Shown here piece by piece: positions 10,099 through 21,783 of a stretch of 64,000 bases of DNA. Source of the DNA: Mesostigma viride (lineage: Eukaryota; Streptophyta; Mesostigmatophyceae; Mesostigmatales; Mesostigmataceae). The stretch is from NCBI GenBank assembly GCA_009746045.1, contig RPFO01000123.1, positions 479,620 to 543,619 on the forward strand, given 5' to 3'. The notes beneath the pieces were generated by a model that did no database searches, had not been told where the DNA came from, and saw only the letters and a program-made list of their open reading frames with translations. Made by a program: the position numbers and the translations under genes. Numbering within the stretch: the first letter of the stretch is position 1; each line of letters begins with the position of its first letter.

Positions 10099-13000
10099 AT
10101 GTTTTACGACCTGTCGCTGCCGGTAGAGGCCGGGGATGTGCAGACGTTTCGAGAGAGGGTCGCCACAGCAATTCGACTCGGTAAGCTAGGCGGTCTCGAG
10201 ATTCCTCGTGAAGTACCAAACATAGAAGTTTTCATAGGCAATATCACACCTTAACCGAAATCAAGAGCATCCAAACTCTAGCTACAACTTGCACGATTTG
10301 CATGTGGATAAATGCATCATGCGGGTGAAACTAACCCCACATTTATTGCGATTGCTTTCCGCAGGATATGATTGCGTTGCTCAAACACGCTCAGTGGATA
10401 TTTCTCAACTCACAAAAGCGACTACCGCACAGGTATACCAAAGGTTACTATTGTTGCTGTTGTTAGCGCCGTGGTTGCTGCCTAGTTACTGGAGTAAGGA
10501 CCGAGAAGACTGTCCTGATACTACCGCACCAGGCCTGCATAGGATGCAGCGCAGCCCACCACGTAGCAAGACTGAAACGTGGCCATGCATGTCCGTATCA
10601 AAACAAAAGCCATGCCGCTCCTCCAGCCTGGGATCGGCAGCCAGCTCACGTGGGGACACACAATGAGGGTTTTTGTCGTCCCCATGCACCGCTTCTGCCC
10701 ATTCACTTTCAAATGGCGCACTGCATTCGACTGCCCTCAGCAGTGTGGAAGTGGCAAACGCCGTGCGCTCACCCCTGGATGTGGTTTCGGCGCGTTCTCT
10801 CCCATTGCATGCGGCATCCATATTCAATCCATGGCATGCCTCGGTTCTTCCGTCCTCCCACTTTCCCCTCTCCTTCACCTACTGCATCGGCTTTCCTATC
10901 CGCCTCCCTAACAAATCGCATGATTGCTTGCTCTTTGGTGGCCCGCCGTGCTCTCTCTGGATTGTGACCGCCTACTGCGATCACATACTGTGACCACCTA
11001 CTGCGACCAACTACTGTGGCCATCCACTGTGACCATCTACTGTGGGATTCTGTCCGTCCACATTGGACCTATGGTCACCCTGCAGCTACGCCCGTTGGCT
11101 GGCCAGGTGTCGCTGGCGTCTGCCAGCGCCGCCATCCCAGGGGTATCCTGGCCCAGCCGCTCCCTGCAGGTGAGCAAACTTGTTTTAGATGATCAAAGCT
11201 TTGGCGGTTGGCGCAGGCTCTGCCTGTTGGTGGCAGGCCAAGTGGTTGCAAGGCCCAGTAGTTTGGGCCAATGGTTTGGGCGGACAGCACTTCCCTAGTG
11301 CCAACAGGCATGACAATTGGTTGGTAGGGGTACTGGAATGCCTAGTTTTTGTCGTGGCATAGTGCAGTACCCGGAATGCCTGTGGTTTCCCTTTCCTTCC
11401 CCTCCTTCCCCCCCCCCCCCCCCTCTCTCTCCCCCCCTTCCCCTAACCTTCTCCTCCTCAATGCCTATTGCTGTGACTACTGCTTCTTCTCCTCCCTCTG
11501 ATGTTCTGACACCGTTCCCCTTTTCACCCCTGAATCTGTTATGCACCACCCCCGCCCCGTTCTCCCTCCCCCCCCCCCCCCCCCGCACCCCCACCAGTCC
11601 CGCACGGGTGCCAGCAGCGTGGCCCGTGCCACCACCACCGTGCACAGCCTGTCATCCTCCGGTGGCCGCAAGGATGCGAGTAATGCCACCGACGGCACCG
11701 CTGGCCTCTACCAGCTGTCACGGCTCAGCGTTAATATCCCTGATGCGACCCAGGCGGCGCTGCTGGTGAGGGGGCGCCCACGCATTCTTGTGTAGGAAGG
11801 CAGGGTGCTGGTAGTGCCTGGCATGTCCGCCAAGTTGCCGCGTGCATGCCGACGAATCTGTGGACGTGCATTCTGTGCCTGCCTGGCGATCCTGCCTCAG
11901 GTTGTGTGGCTGCTGGCAGTCTCTCGGGCAGGGACACGACTGTCTACATCATAGAGGTTGCAGGATGTGGGAGCAGAAAGGGGGTTGTTTTGCGAATAGC
12001 AACGACATCACTGTTACCAGCCCTCAGAGCAGAGTGCTTACTTGGGTTTGGTACCCACCCCCAGCGCCACGCACATCTGACCCGCACTTGCTACATCCCC
12101 CCTGTCGCTTTTTCCCCGGCATCTACCCCAACTTGCTCTGTGTGGTTTGCCAGAACTCCTGTCCGGAACTCGCCAACTTTGACCTGGTGGCCGCGTGTGC
12201 GGGCAACGAGAAAGCTTTTGACGCCGCGTGCAGGAACCTGGACGTGAGTGGCACCAGGCAACCGCCAAGCTTCGTTTGTATTGCTGGCCCATCATCGTGT
12301 GCTGATAACCGTGCGTAAAATTATGGTACAGTTAGGGTGGATGCTTGCTGGGAAGCGACTGGAATGGACCGTGGGGCAACCACGCAAGCTGCCTTGTGAA
12401 TCAATTGACACATTTACCCACTCAGAGGAAAAACGGAAAAGGCGTGAAGTCTTTAAGTGCCGCGTTTCCAGTGCAGCTCCCGGGTATACTGGACTTGTGT
12501 GGGTGTGCGCATAGGTTGACAGGCGGGGGCTGGTGGGGCGGACAATTTGTGTGTAGCTGCACCTGAGGCAGCGTGGCAGGCAGTTGAAAGGGTTGTGACA
12601 TCATCAGCATAGACACGATTGGACAAAAGTTGCTGTATAGTCACTGCTACACTATAGTCCTGTTGCGCTATAGTCAACCCTCCAGCTGTGCAAGCAGAGC
12701 ATGCTGATTCTTGTTGTTTTCATTGATCTAAGGTGAATAGGAGGCGAAGGCATGTTTTTCAATGAGACAACCAGCGCATGCCAGAACTGTTTGCCCGACG
12801 TATAGACCATTTTTGTCGCTTGATCGTCGCTTGATCGTCGCTTGATCGTTGCTTGATCGTTGAAACAGCCAGGGATTATTATTTTCCTGTTCACCAGCTC
12901 TGGCTTCTGTTTGGGCAATATTAGGTGCTTTTGCTGGCAAACATCACAGCGGGCATATCCCCGTGTCGCTTCGCACATGGGCTGCCAGCTGGCTTGGGAG

Positions 13001-16000
13001 GGATTTTTTTATGGGTGCACTTACTGGCATTCTTGACCTTGCATAAGCAGGGTGGGGGTATGGTGGGTGGCGTCCCTGCAAACATCATGGACTGGTTTAA
13101 TCAAAGCCACCCGGCATACAGCTGTCCACGTTGCTCACCAGGCCCACACTACCCTACACCCTGTGCCTGCTGCCAGTTATTTATGATTTACGCCCCCTCC
13201 ACCCCGTCGCGCCCTTCCTCCCTTTTCCCCCTTTTTCCGCGTCCTCCCCGTCCTCCCCATCCTCCCCAACCTCCCCTCCCCTCCGCTCCCAGGTGGACAT
13301 CATATCCTTTGACATGACCAAGCGGCTGCCCTTCCGGATGAACCCTGCATCCATCGCGGCCGCAGTTGCGGTGGGTCCTCCCTCCATGGGGTTTTGCTGC
13401 CACCTGCTGCTGCAGCTAGGGGAGGACACATCTTTTTTGCCACTGTTGGTTTTTCCCCCATAAGTTGGGCCTGTCGGGTGCTAGGGAAAAGTGGTGTTTC
13501 CACGCTAGAGGATCAGAGGCTTCATTGAATGGATGTCCTGCCAAACATGGCATGGAGTTCTAGAAAACTGTCCTATAAAACTGTTTCGGTAAAATTATCA
13601 CTGGTGCATTGGTTTCATTATTGCCTGTTTGTTGCTCACCGCTTGCCGACCCACCCTCACGTGCCCGCCATTTGCTACAGTGTCGCCTTGTTCCATCGCC
13701 ACGTTGGCATGGCGTGCGCCGCAACCCTATCCCATCTCGTTCTGTAAATTGGAGTGTTAGCCTGATCGATTGGCTGTGTGTTTGTTTGGGGTGGGTTCGG
13801 GTGGGGTGGGGTGGGGTGGGGTGGGGTGGGGTGGGGTGGGGTGGGGTGGGGTGGGGTGGGGTGGGGTGGGGTGGGGTGGGGTGGGGTGGGGTGGGGTGGG
13901 GTGGGGTGGGGTGGGGTGGGGTGGGGTGGGGTGGGGTGGGGTGGAATTCCTTGCATATTGTCGGCTTGTGTTGGACTGGCCAGCGCGGGGTCTATTTTGA
14001 GATCTGTTACAGTGCGGCACTACGTGGCGCGACAGAGAGATGCCAGCTGTTCACCAATGCACAGGTGCGCGCGACAACTGTGGCTGCCATGCTTGGGGGG
14101 CAGTGTCAGTGGCGCTTGTTTGACTATGGGAGAACCCTCAATTGTTAACAGCGCAGGGCGTGCTTTCTTGGCTATTTAATGGGGTCTGCTGTTCATGGTT
14201 AGCTAAAGCTGTTCCTCTCAATAGTGAATTCAGTACGTTGCTCATTTTCTTTGCCTGGATAGCAGCTCGCCGCTACAGTCGAAGCAGACTTGGACCTGCC
14301 CACCCATGGCACGGACTTGTCTCTGCTCCACCGTTGCAGCGCGCCGGCCATCATGGGCACAACCAAGCCTCGAACAGGCTACCCTGCCTGTTACTGCGGC
14401 TCGATTTCTCAAACCGCTTCGCTGTCAAACAGGGTTGGGCTCTGTGATGCCAATGCCAACACCAATTTGCACCCGCACCATTCTTGTGGCGTGGTTGTGG
14501 GGGCATGCTAAACTAACCTTGGGTACTCTTGCAGTGTTCATCTTTTTCCATGGCCGTCCTTCCTTTTCCAGGTTTCTGTCTGCATTAATTCGAGCATTGC
14601 CCTTCGTCTTGTGCACCTTTGCCTGCGCTATAACTTGCTATGTAACTCGTTGCCTGCGCTACGTAACTTGCACCTCTTTGCCTGTGCTCCCCCGTGGGTA
14701 CCCAGGCCATCCTGCGCGCCACCCGCAAGCGTGGCCTGCTGCTGTCCAGCGGCGCATCCCGTGCACAAGAATTACGCAACCCTTACGACGTCGCCTGCAT
14801 GTGCGTGGGCCACCCGAATGTTGTGCGTCTGCTTGGAAGAGTAAAGCCATCATTGTTGCTCTTACCCGCTTGCTCTTGCCATCTTATCGGTTGTTGCTTC
14901 CTGCTAATGGTTGTTATGGCGGCGATGCTAATGCTAAAGCTTTTGTTCCAGGACCTATTTTTATGTCTGTCCCGGATGAAAGCTCCACGGGCCATGCTGC
15001 AGGTCCAAACCACGGAGGTGTTTCCGCTTGCCATTGTGTGGTTGCCAGACCCTGAAGTTGTGGAGGCGGTGTTGAGGAGTTGGTGTCTCTTCTGTTTTGT
15101 ATAACAACTTGTCATCTACAAACATGGATTCTCTGTGATCATTCATGCACTCAGCGTAATACCTGGGACACCGCGCTAGTCTCCTACCAGTGTGTGCCGT
15201 TCCGTCGGGCAGGGTGAGTTACTGGGTCTCAACCCTGGCACCCAGCCACCCCCTGTGTCCGCGCATAGGTCACTGTGGACCACAGGTAGGTCGTGGCGGC
15301 CGGCGTGCCAGATGCCGTAGGTATTGAAATTCCTGGCATTGAGGGTTCATGCCTCTGGATGCAGCCAAACCATAGGAGGCCAACCATGATTTTATAAGGA
15401 TAGCAGTATATATCTCACCTGGCGTTCTGGTTTACCCTGTGTTCTCCTGCGGCTTGTGCTGGGTGGCGTGGCTTCTGGTGGGCACCAGAGCCACGCTGTG
15501 GGGGGTCGACGTCAAGGCAGCCAAGGACATGCTCAGCGCTGCACCCAGGTGGGTGAGCTGCCATGAAGGGGGCGGCCAGGGTCAGGATCGCATCCATTAT
15601 TTTGACGTATGCGTCGAGGTGTATGTTTTCTGTGTGTGAGGTCCGTAATGGGCTATCTTGGAGCCCTCATTTTCCTTTGCCCAGCAGCAGCTTCCTTTCT
15701 TGGCTTTTGTTTGACAAGACCAAGTTGATGTTGCTGTTAAGTTGCCTCACACCCTCCTAGGCTCGCGAGGGCTACCCCTGGTCTGAAATGGTCAGATTTC
15801 ATACACTTAGCCTGCCTTGCTCACACTCCTTGGTGCCGTCGGATGCATCCAGGGCGGTCATCGCACGAGCGAGGGCAAGGCGGGCCATCCAAGGGGTCAG
15901 CATCCGCGATGTGGTATCGTCATCTGTGCATCCCTCTGCCGGCGATGCTAGCATTCGCACAGGTGACGGCGCGCCATTTGCCGCCCTAGAGGTGGCCACT

Positions 16001-16753
16001 AATGCGGCCAACGAGCTGCCAGAAGCGAGGCCAGCCACGGGTCGGAAACCCAATGAAGGCAGGGAGGCACCGCAGGGTGCCTTGGTGAGCGAGCCGGTGC
16101 CGGCCTCGCATTTGCCAGTATCAACATCTAGCCAGCCGCAGCAGCAGGCCTTACCTGGGGAAGGTGCGGGCAAGAAGAATAAGAAGAAACGCAAGCGTGG
16201 CAGGGACAGGGCCCTTGCGGCGGCGTTACAGGAGGAGTCAGATGACGCACTCCCGCGGGAGAGGTTGACGGGCAGCTCTGGTGGGCCGAGGCATGTTGTG
16301 GCATTCACAGAGACCAAGGAGTTGGCGTCGCGGAGCCAGCCGGTGGGCGATACTGCATCAGCTGCGCCAGGTGGTCCAGTTGACGGCGTGCAGGGCTCTC
16401 CTTTGGCAAGTGAATTTAAGGGAGCCTCAGCATTGGGGGATGATCCACCGAAGGGTGCGGGCAGAAACCAGGGTGCCAAGCATGAGCTGCCTGATACTTC
16501 CACTCTAAACCCTGGCAGGGAGCACACAGATTCTCCTGGGGCTGCTCTAGCAAGTGGTATGCATGGCGCAGTTGCTGGTGAGGGCAGCATAGCGGACAAA
16601 GGGCCACGAACAAAAAGTAGCATTTTCATGACCCTTGCCACGGGTAATCTGGGGAAAAAAGGGCTTGCAGGTCGAGGCGCAAGCAATCAGAACTCACCTA
16701 GCAAACCTGCGAAAAGGCAAGCTTTGACAGAAGATTTCATTGAATTTGACTAG
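10099..16753 (+). CDS. RPP30: Ribonuclease P/MRP protein subunit p30 with long C-terminal extension
   Basis: Protein subunit of nuclear RNase P and RNase MRP (tRNA 5' and rRNA processing), with the TIM-barrel fold of the family. Ten exons: 10099-10180, 10365-10432, 11086-11169, 11598-11765, 12154-12243, 13293-13370, 13984-14064, 14706-14800, 15489-15548 and 15853-16753. Total 1707 nt, 568 residues, phases consistent throughout. Landmarks in order: MFYDLSLP start, GYDCVAQTRS, LSRLSVNI, ELANFDLVAACAGNEKAF, VDIISFDMTKRLPFRM, RGVYFEICYSAALRG, KRGLLLSSGA, ELRNPYDVAC, VDVKAAKDMLSAAPR, then AVIARARARRAIQGV. The family ends soon after this; here about 280 low-complexity residues follow with a basic cluster (KKNKKKRKRGRD, about residue 375) that could be a nuclear or nucleolar signal. 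The tail ends EDFIEFD. Confidence 0.93.
13797..13943 (+). repeat. (GTGGG)n satellite in RPP30 intron 6
   Basis: About 29 uninterrupted copies of the 5-mer on the sense strand, ending at an EcoRI-like GGAATTCC. It lies between RPP30 exons 6 and 7. The long frames on both strands are artefacts. Confidence 0.95.
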
Positions 16754-17068
16754 ACTGCTGGCCATCCAGAGCTTCAGTCAAATTGAGATATCTGGAAATA
16801 AGGTATGATGGAACCTAGAATAATGGAACTCTAGATCCCCCTTGCCCTTTGCCCCCTGTATACCCCGTTGTTGTGTATCGCAGTTGTTGTGTATCGTGCT
16901 TGCCACCAGCCTGCCCTACCAGCTCTTGGCACATACATGTGATCATGATCAGGAGTGCAAAGCCTATATACATGGCTTACGTACCGGCTAGGTTTATGAT
17001 ACCATCGATGTACCCCAGCCAGTACACACACAGAGCCCGATATATCGAGGGCACACGCACTTTGAAGC
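16754..17068. other. RPP30 3' flank
   Basis: Short AT-richer flank after the TAG stop with no recognised gene. No standard AATAAA; a weak ATAAGG lies near 16798. Confidence 0.35.
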
Positions 17069-17165
17069 GTAAGTAAGTAAGTACTTGCGTGTTATGTGCT
17101 TGGGCATGCCACGGAGTACTATGCTAATCTCATTAGAAAAATTATTACACGAAAGTTAGAAATAT
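17069..17165 (-). mobile_element. 5'-truncated RTE-like LINE 3' end
   Basis: Shares CATGCCACGGAGTACTATGC and CTAATCTCATTAGAAAAAT with 40390-40445, the 3' end of the RTE-like element. Read on the minus strand it ends in (ACTT)n, matching the short tandem tail of RTE elements. Only about 95 bp remain. Confidence 0.7.
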
Positions 17166-17371
17166 CGTCTGGGTACGTTCGAAGCATACTGACTAGGAGG
17201 CACAGCCCATGCCCTCTGCATCCGGCCCATGTGCACATGCATGCATGCGCAAATTGCGCATGTCTAGCTAGCTCGAGCTGCAGCGGCTAGCTAGCTGCAT
17301 TGCATGTACGCTGCAAAGTTGAATTGTGTATATATGCATGTGCATAGGGCCGCGGTGCAGCATGCAAACTC

Positions 17372-17397
17372 GCGCTCCCGTTGGGTAGTCACGGTGC
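17372..17397 (-). repeat. Terminal hairpin of ORF1 retroposon family, solo copy
   Basis: CTCCCGTTGGGTAGTCACGG core, one base from the others in the loop, with the stem partly decayed. No ORF1 sequence lies next to it. Confidence 0.55.
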
Positions 17398-17519
17398 TGC
17401 ATGTGACATCCTTCCATTGCTGGTTGCACGTATGGCACGCATGCACGGCCACCGTTGATCAATCCACGCACAAAAAAAATGGCTGAGGGCGACATGGCTG
17501 ACAGCGGCGCTCAGAACTT

Positions 17520-19138
17520 TTGTGTCTGAGCCCCAAATTCAGTCAGATCACTTGCATTCGATGCGTCTCCTCAAGACGCACCCGCCAATACAATCGGTTA
17601 CGACTGCATGAAACGCAATATCGAAAAAGTTACGCACGTGACAGGATTCAGGCTATGACGACCCCGAAAGCTAAATGCGGTCTGGAAAAGGAGCTGGAAA
17701 AGCTTAATTCCAGCTTCCAGCCCAACCCTCTCGCCCTTGCCATTGCTAAGCCGCCTGGCTTATCCGCCAACGCATCGCCGAGCGCCTCGCCCGAGCCCAA
17801 GAAACCTTGCCACGAACACCCGTATAGCTAGCCGCTGGCTCCCTGTCAATTAACGCGTAACGCTTCACCTTCTTCGACTGGCTCTACCTGACGAAGAGGG
17901 ACTGCCTCAAGATCATTCAGTTCCTCGTCAAGGAACGGAAGCTCTTTATATATGCCCGCAGAAGGGGAGGATGTTTATTACAATGACAACCGGAATTGGA
18001 ATTTAAGCGATGTGGACCTCAAGACGATTGATTATCTTGCCCAGCATCTTCCAGCTCCGCGCAGACGACATTATTTCTAGGCTCCGCAACCCAGCCCGGG
18101 TGCAGCCGGCCGCCTCATCGGCTTCCTCCCTCTGCAAGGACGACATCCGAGCAGTGCTGGAGGAGCACGTGACCTGACCGTTGGCGGAGAAGCTGACCTC
18201 GCTGAACACGACGCTCAACACAGTGGAGGCCCGGACTCCAATGTGGTAATTAAGCAAGGTCGCCCACGTAAGCTCCAACCTCAGTTCACGGCGCTGCAGA
18301 CCGCTGCGCAGGCATCTGAAGCGCATGCTGCACTTGTACGGACCTCTCGCCTGAACCAGGTGGAGGGCAAGTGCGGCCTGCTCGTCAACTGAGAAGCTCG
18401 AAGCCATCACCGCCTAAACCGACGCCCTGGCCGCGCAGGTCCTGACGATTGCAGCGCAGACGGCCACCATCGCAGCCCAGCCCACCCGCGGCTGGCACTG
18501 GATGGTAGCCTCTCGCGGCACTCCTACGCGGACCTGCTGCGGTCAGCGACCGCATCGACCACTCAACGGGCATCGCCACGAAATTCCAGGAGCTGGAAGA
18601 CCTTCGCCAGGCAAAACAACGGGAGGCCGCCGACCGCGCTCGCCGCGAGTGCCGGTGGTGGGTGCTGCGTCGTTTCCCCCACCAGAAGCCAAGTGGATTA
18701 ACAAGGGAGACGGCAACCACTCTTGCACGAGCTCAAGGACCAGCTTCTTACCCTCATGGGCCTGGTAGGTGACGTAGAACTGTGTGGGTGCCACCGCCTT
18801 CCCCACTCACGGGACAAGGCGGCTCCCCCACCAGTCCTGCTAGCTCACCTTCCCCTCCCCTGCATGAGGACAAGCAGCGGTTCCTTTCTCGTCGCAAGAG
18901 GTTGCACGACCTCACCTGAACGCTGGACAACGACCTGACCCCCGCTCAGCAGCACCCGAATGATGCGCCTGAGGGCTGAGGCCCAGCAGGAGTTCCTGGC
19001 TGCTGCGGAGAACGGCGGGGCCAAGTGGAACACCAAAATGTATACAGGCGAGCCTCCCAACTACAGGGGAGACCTGTACCAGGGAGTGTACTCCTTCGGC
19101 GATTTCGAGATCGACGGATGGGGCACCTTTTTCTAGGC
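17520..19138 (+). pseudogene. Degenerate LINE ORF1-like gene
   Basis: Broken coding region with ORF1 features: a start-like block at 17655 (MTTPKAKCGLEKELEKLNSS), a SYADLLRSATASTT block near 18520 parallel to TWADLLKHHATSTT in the 3.6-kb copy, an EDLRQAKQREAADRARREC helix, and LDNDLTPAQQ near 18920, then KWNTKMYTGEPPNYRGDLY and a stop at 19135. Several frames are needed, so it is not functional. A small hairpin (ACTCGACA / TGTCGAGT) sits at about 19157-19174, just before the LINE cluster. It may be the ORF1 of the same LINE. Confidence 0.55.
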
Positions 19139-19215
19139 GCGATGCCTAAGTTGTCAAATACTCGACAATGTCGAGTTTATGTGCACATATATATTCATTG
19201 ATTAATTAATTTTAG

Positions 19216-19578
19216 TTTGGGGCCATGGGGCCCCTGACCTCCGCCTTCTTCAAGGAGTGTTGCCGGCTCCGGGAGGACCGGCTGGACCTGGAGGGCCAGC
19301 GGGCCCCATGGTCGGCGCGGACCTGGACGTCATATTGGCGTCAGCGCTTGTCGGTGGCGCTGACTCGGGCCATGGCTGACATCATGCTCCGCCGTACGCG
19401 GGCTGATTTTGCGGTGCAGCAGGGCTATTAGGTTCCTCCCGTTAGGCGTTTCCATTGGTCTTATCGTAGTATAGAGCTTTGACATGGCTCTGTATATAGG
19501 TTTATAGCTGGGCGTTTGCTTTGGTTTGAGTGATTTCACTCTGTTGTAAGTAATTATATTTTTAATATATATTCATTG
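19216..19578 (+). mobile_element. LINE copy 1, 5'-truncated (last ~70 codons and 3' UTR)
   Basis: Matches 21421-21783 almost exactly. It begins within the nuclease domain at GAMGPLTSAFFKECCRLRED, stops at 19431, and ends in a short hairpin (GAGTGA / TCACTC), an AT tail, then ATATATATTCATTG. The same 14 bases precede it at 19187-19200, as expected of a target-site duplication. Confidence 0.85.
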
Positions 19579-21783
19579 CCCGCCCCTCGCAGCGGGTGAG
19601 ACCTCGGTGGCGGCCCAGCTGGGGGTGACGACTCCAGGCGGGGCGGATATCCTCATCCATTCGGTGCAGGCCTACCTCGAGGCCCACCCCACCCACGCTG
19701 TCGTCAAGGTCGACTGCCACAACGCGTTCAACAGTCTGTCCCGCGCCAGCATGTTTGCGGCCGTCATGGAGTCCTTCGAGGACTTGTACGCTTGGACAGC
19801 CGTGTGCTACGGCCAGCCCGGCCAACTGGTTCACATCATGGAGGACGGCACTCGCGGCGGCCTGCTGTCGCGGTCGGGCACCCAGCAAGGGGACCCCCTG
19901 GGACCCCTGTACTTTGCCGCCCCCCTCCAGGGTTGCCTCCAAGCGGTCCATGCTGCCCACCCGGCGGTCGCTATTCAGGCCTACTTGGATGATATCTACC
20001 TTCTGGGCCCTGTGCCGGACACCACCGCGGCTCTGCTGGCACTGCAGACCGCGGTGGCCGACATCAACCTCCAGTTGACCCTGGCCAAGTGCGCGGTGTA
20101 CTCGCCCCAAGGTGATTGCTCCGGCTTTCCGCCCCAGCTCTTGGGCCGGGACGAGCGCCTCCATGGGTTGGATGTCCTCGGCGTTCCGGTTGGCGACCCC
20201 GCGTTTGTCATCGATGCTCTGCGGGCCGCCCTCGAGGCACGCACTGAGGTACTGCCCTTGATTGCGCGCCTTCATGATTCGCAGACCAAGGGTCTGCTTC
20301 TGTGGTTTTGCGCTCACCCTCGCGTCGTTCACTGGCTCCGGGGCGCTCTTCCGGCTCAGGTCCGGCTGGCCGCCGAGGGCCACGACGAACGCATCCAGTC
20401 GGCCTTGGCGCAGCTGGTCCCGGGCCCCGACCTCCCGCCACATGCTATTCGCATTGCCTCCCTGCCTGCACGGATGGGTGGCTGCGGTCTGACTCGTGCC
20501 GCCCGGCTGGCCCCAGCAGCATTTTTGGGCGATCCGTCGCTCAGTCGTGGGCGGAAAGCTGCCGGCTCCTGCCCCTTTTGGCAACGGCAGCGCCTGACCT
20601 CCTGGACCCCAGCAGCCCTTTGCCCTTCGTCACCGCCATCCAGGAGGCCTATGCTGAGATCCAGCAGGCCTGTTCTCCCGTCCGTGCCGCTCAGGCGGTA
20701 CAGCGCCACCTCCCTCGCGGCACTCCCTCGGTCGCCTCCGTTCAATCTCCCGCCGCATTCCCTGCTCGCGTCATCGATAAACACCAGAAAACCTACGCGG
20801 GTATTCTGCACACGTCTGATTGGATTGCTCTTTTCGCGGACCTCAACGCCCAGGGACGTGCGTGGCTGTTCTCGCTTTCCTTGCGGAGTGTGGGCTCGGC
20901 GTACCTTCGTGCTCTTCCCATGGCCCCCCCATTCGCCTTGGCTCCCAGCCACTACTCGGTGGCGCTCCGGCACCAGCTATTTGCCCCGCAGCCTCTTGTT
21001 CCGGCCGGGCGGCCTTGTGGTAGCTGTGGGCAGCCGCTGGATCCCACGGGGACTCACTACCTTGCCTGCATGGGGGGCCAACAGAATCAGAATTGGTATT
21101 TGTATTTGCACACTGTCCTCCTGACGGTGGTGCTCGCCATGATTCGGTCGGTTTTCCCCCACGCGAACATCCGGTCCGAGGATGCGGATGGCGCTGCCTT
21201 CTATTCCCCCAACCACCGGCCTGACATCGTGGTGCTGGACTTTGAGGGGGGTGGCCGGCATCTGCTTATTGACGTTTCGGTGGCGCGGCCCTTGGCTCTT
21301 AGCCACGTGGCTGGGGCCTCCCTCACGGCAGGTTACACGGCGGACCGGGCGGAGCGGGCCAAGCTCCTGGCCTACGGCGACGTCGGGCACCATCGTGTGG
21401 TGCCCTTTGTCCTGGAGGAGTTTGGGGCCATGGGGCCCCTGACCTCCGCCTTCTTCAAGGAGTGTTGCCGGCTCCGGGAGGACCGGCTGGACCTGGAGGG
21501 CCAGCGGGCCCCATGGTCGGCGCGGACCTGGACGTCATATTGGCGTCAGCGCTTGTCGGTGGCGCTGACTCGGGCCATGGCTGACATCATGCTCCGCCGT
21601 ACGCGGGCTGATTTTGCGGTGCAGCAGGGCTATTAGGTTCCTCCCGTTAGGCGTTTCCATTGGTCTTATCGTAGTATAGAGCTTTGACATGGCTCTGTAT
21701 ATAGGTTTATAGCTGGGCGTTTGCTTTGGTTTGAGTGATTTCACTCTGCTGTAAGTAATTATATTTTTAATATATATTCATTG
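19579..21783 (+). mobile_element. LINE copy 2, 5'-truncated within the reverse transcriptase
   Basis: Starts just before the RT fingers motif QLGVTTPGGADIL and continues through the rest of ORF2 and the 3' UTR to ATATATATTCATTG at 21770-21783. Bounded on the left by the identical 14-mer that ends copy 1. Confidence 0.9.
19580..21636 (+). pseudogene. LINE ORF2: reverse transcriptase plus restriction-like endonuclease (one frameshift)
   Basis: RT palm motifs are clear: VDCHNAFNSLSR (motif A), QQGDPLGPLYF (motif B) and AYLDDIYLL (motif C, YLDD). The C-terminal half has a zinc motif CGSCGQPLDPTGTHYLAC and then RPDIVVLD, LLIDVSVARPL and AERAKLLAY, which fits the PD-(D/E)xK-like nuclease of early-branching non-LTR elements. 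The frame shifts near 20531, where two extra bases (GA in GGGCGATCC) are present compared with copy 3 (GGGCTCC at 22099). Downstream the frame is open to TAG at 21636. Encodes target-primed reverse transcription functions. 5'-truncated, so the N-terminus is missing. Confidence 0.9.

Noticed and set aside
10486-11023. Several plus- and minus-strand frames of 80-130 codons
   Set aside because: They lie within RPP30 intron 2, and none continues into a neighbouring exon in phase.
13293-13320. ATATCCTTT, a match to a U12-type 5' splice site
   Set aside because: It lies inside RPP30 exon 6 and codes for the conserved IISFD stretch; the frame is needed on both sides.
13797-13943. Telomere repeat
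   Set aside because: A 5-mer tract inside an intron with genes on both sides; not a chromosome end.
13675-14148. Open frames of VGWGG and PPHPT repeats
   Set aside because: Products of (GTGGG)n; the real coding is RPP30 exon 7 at 13984-14064.
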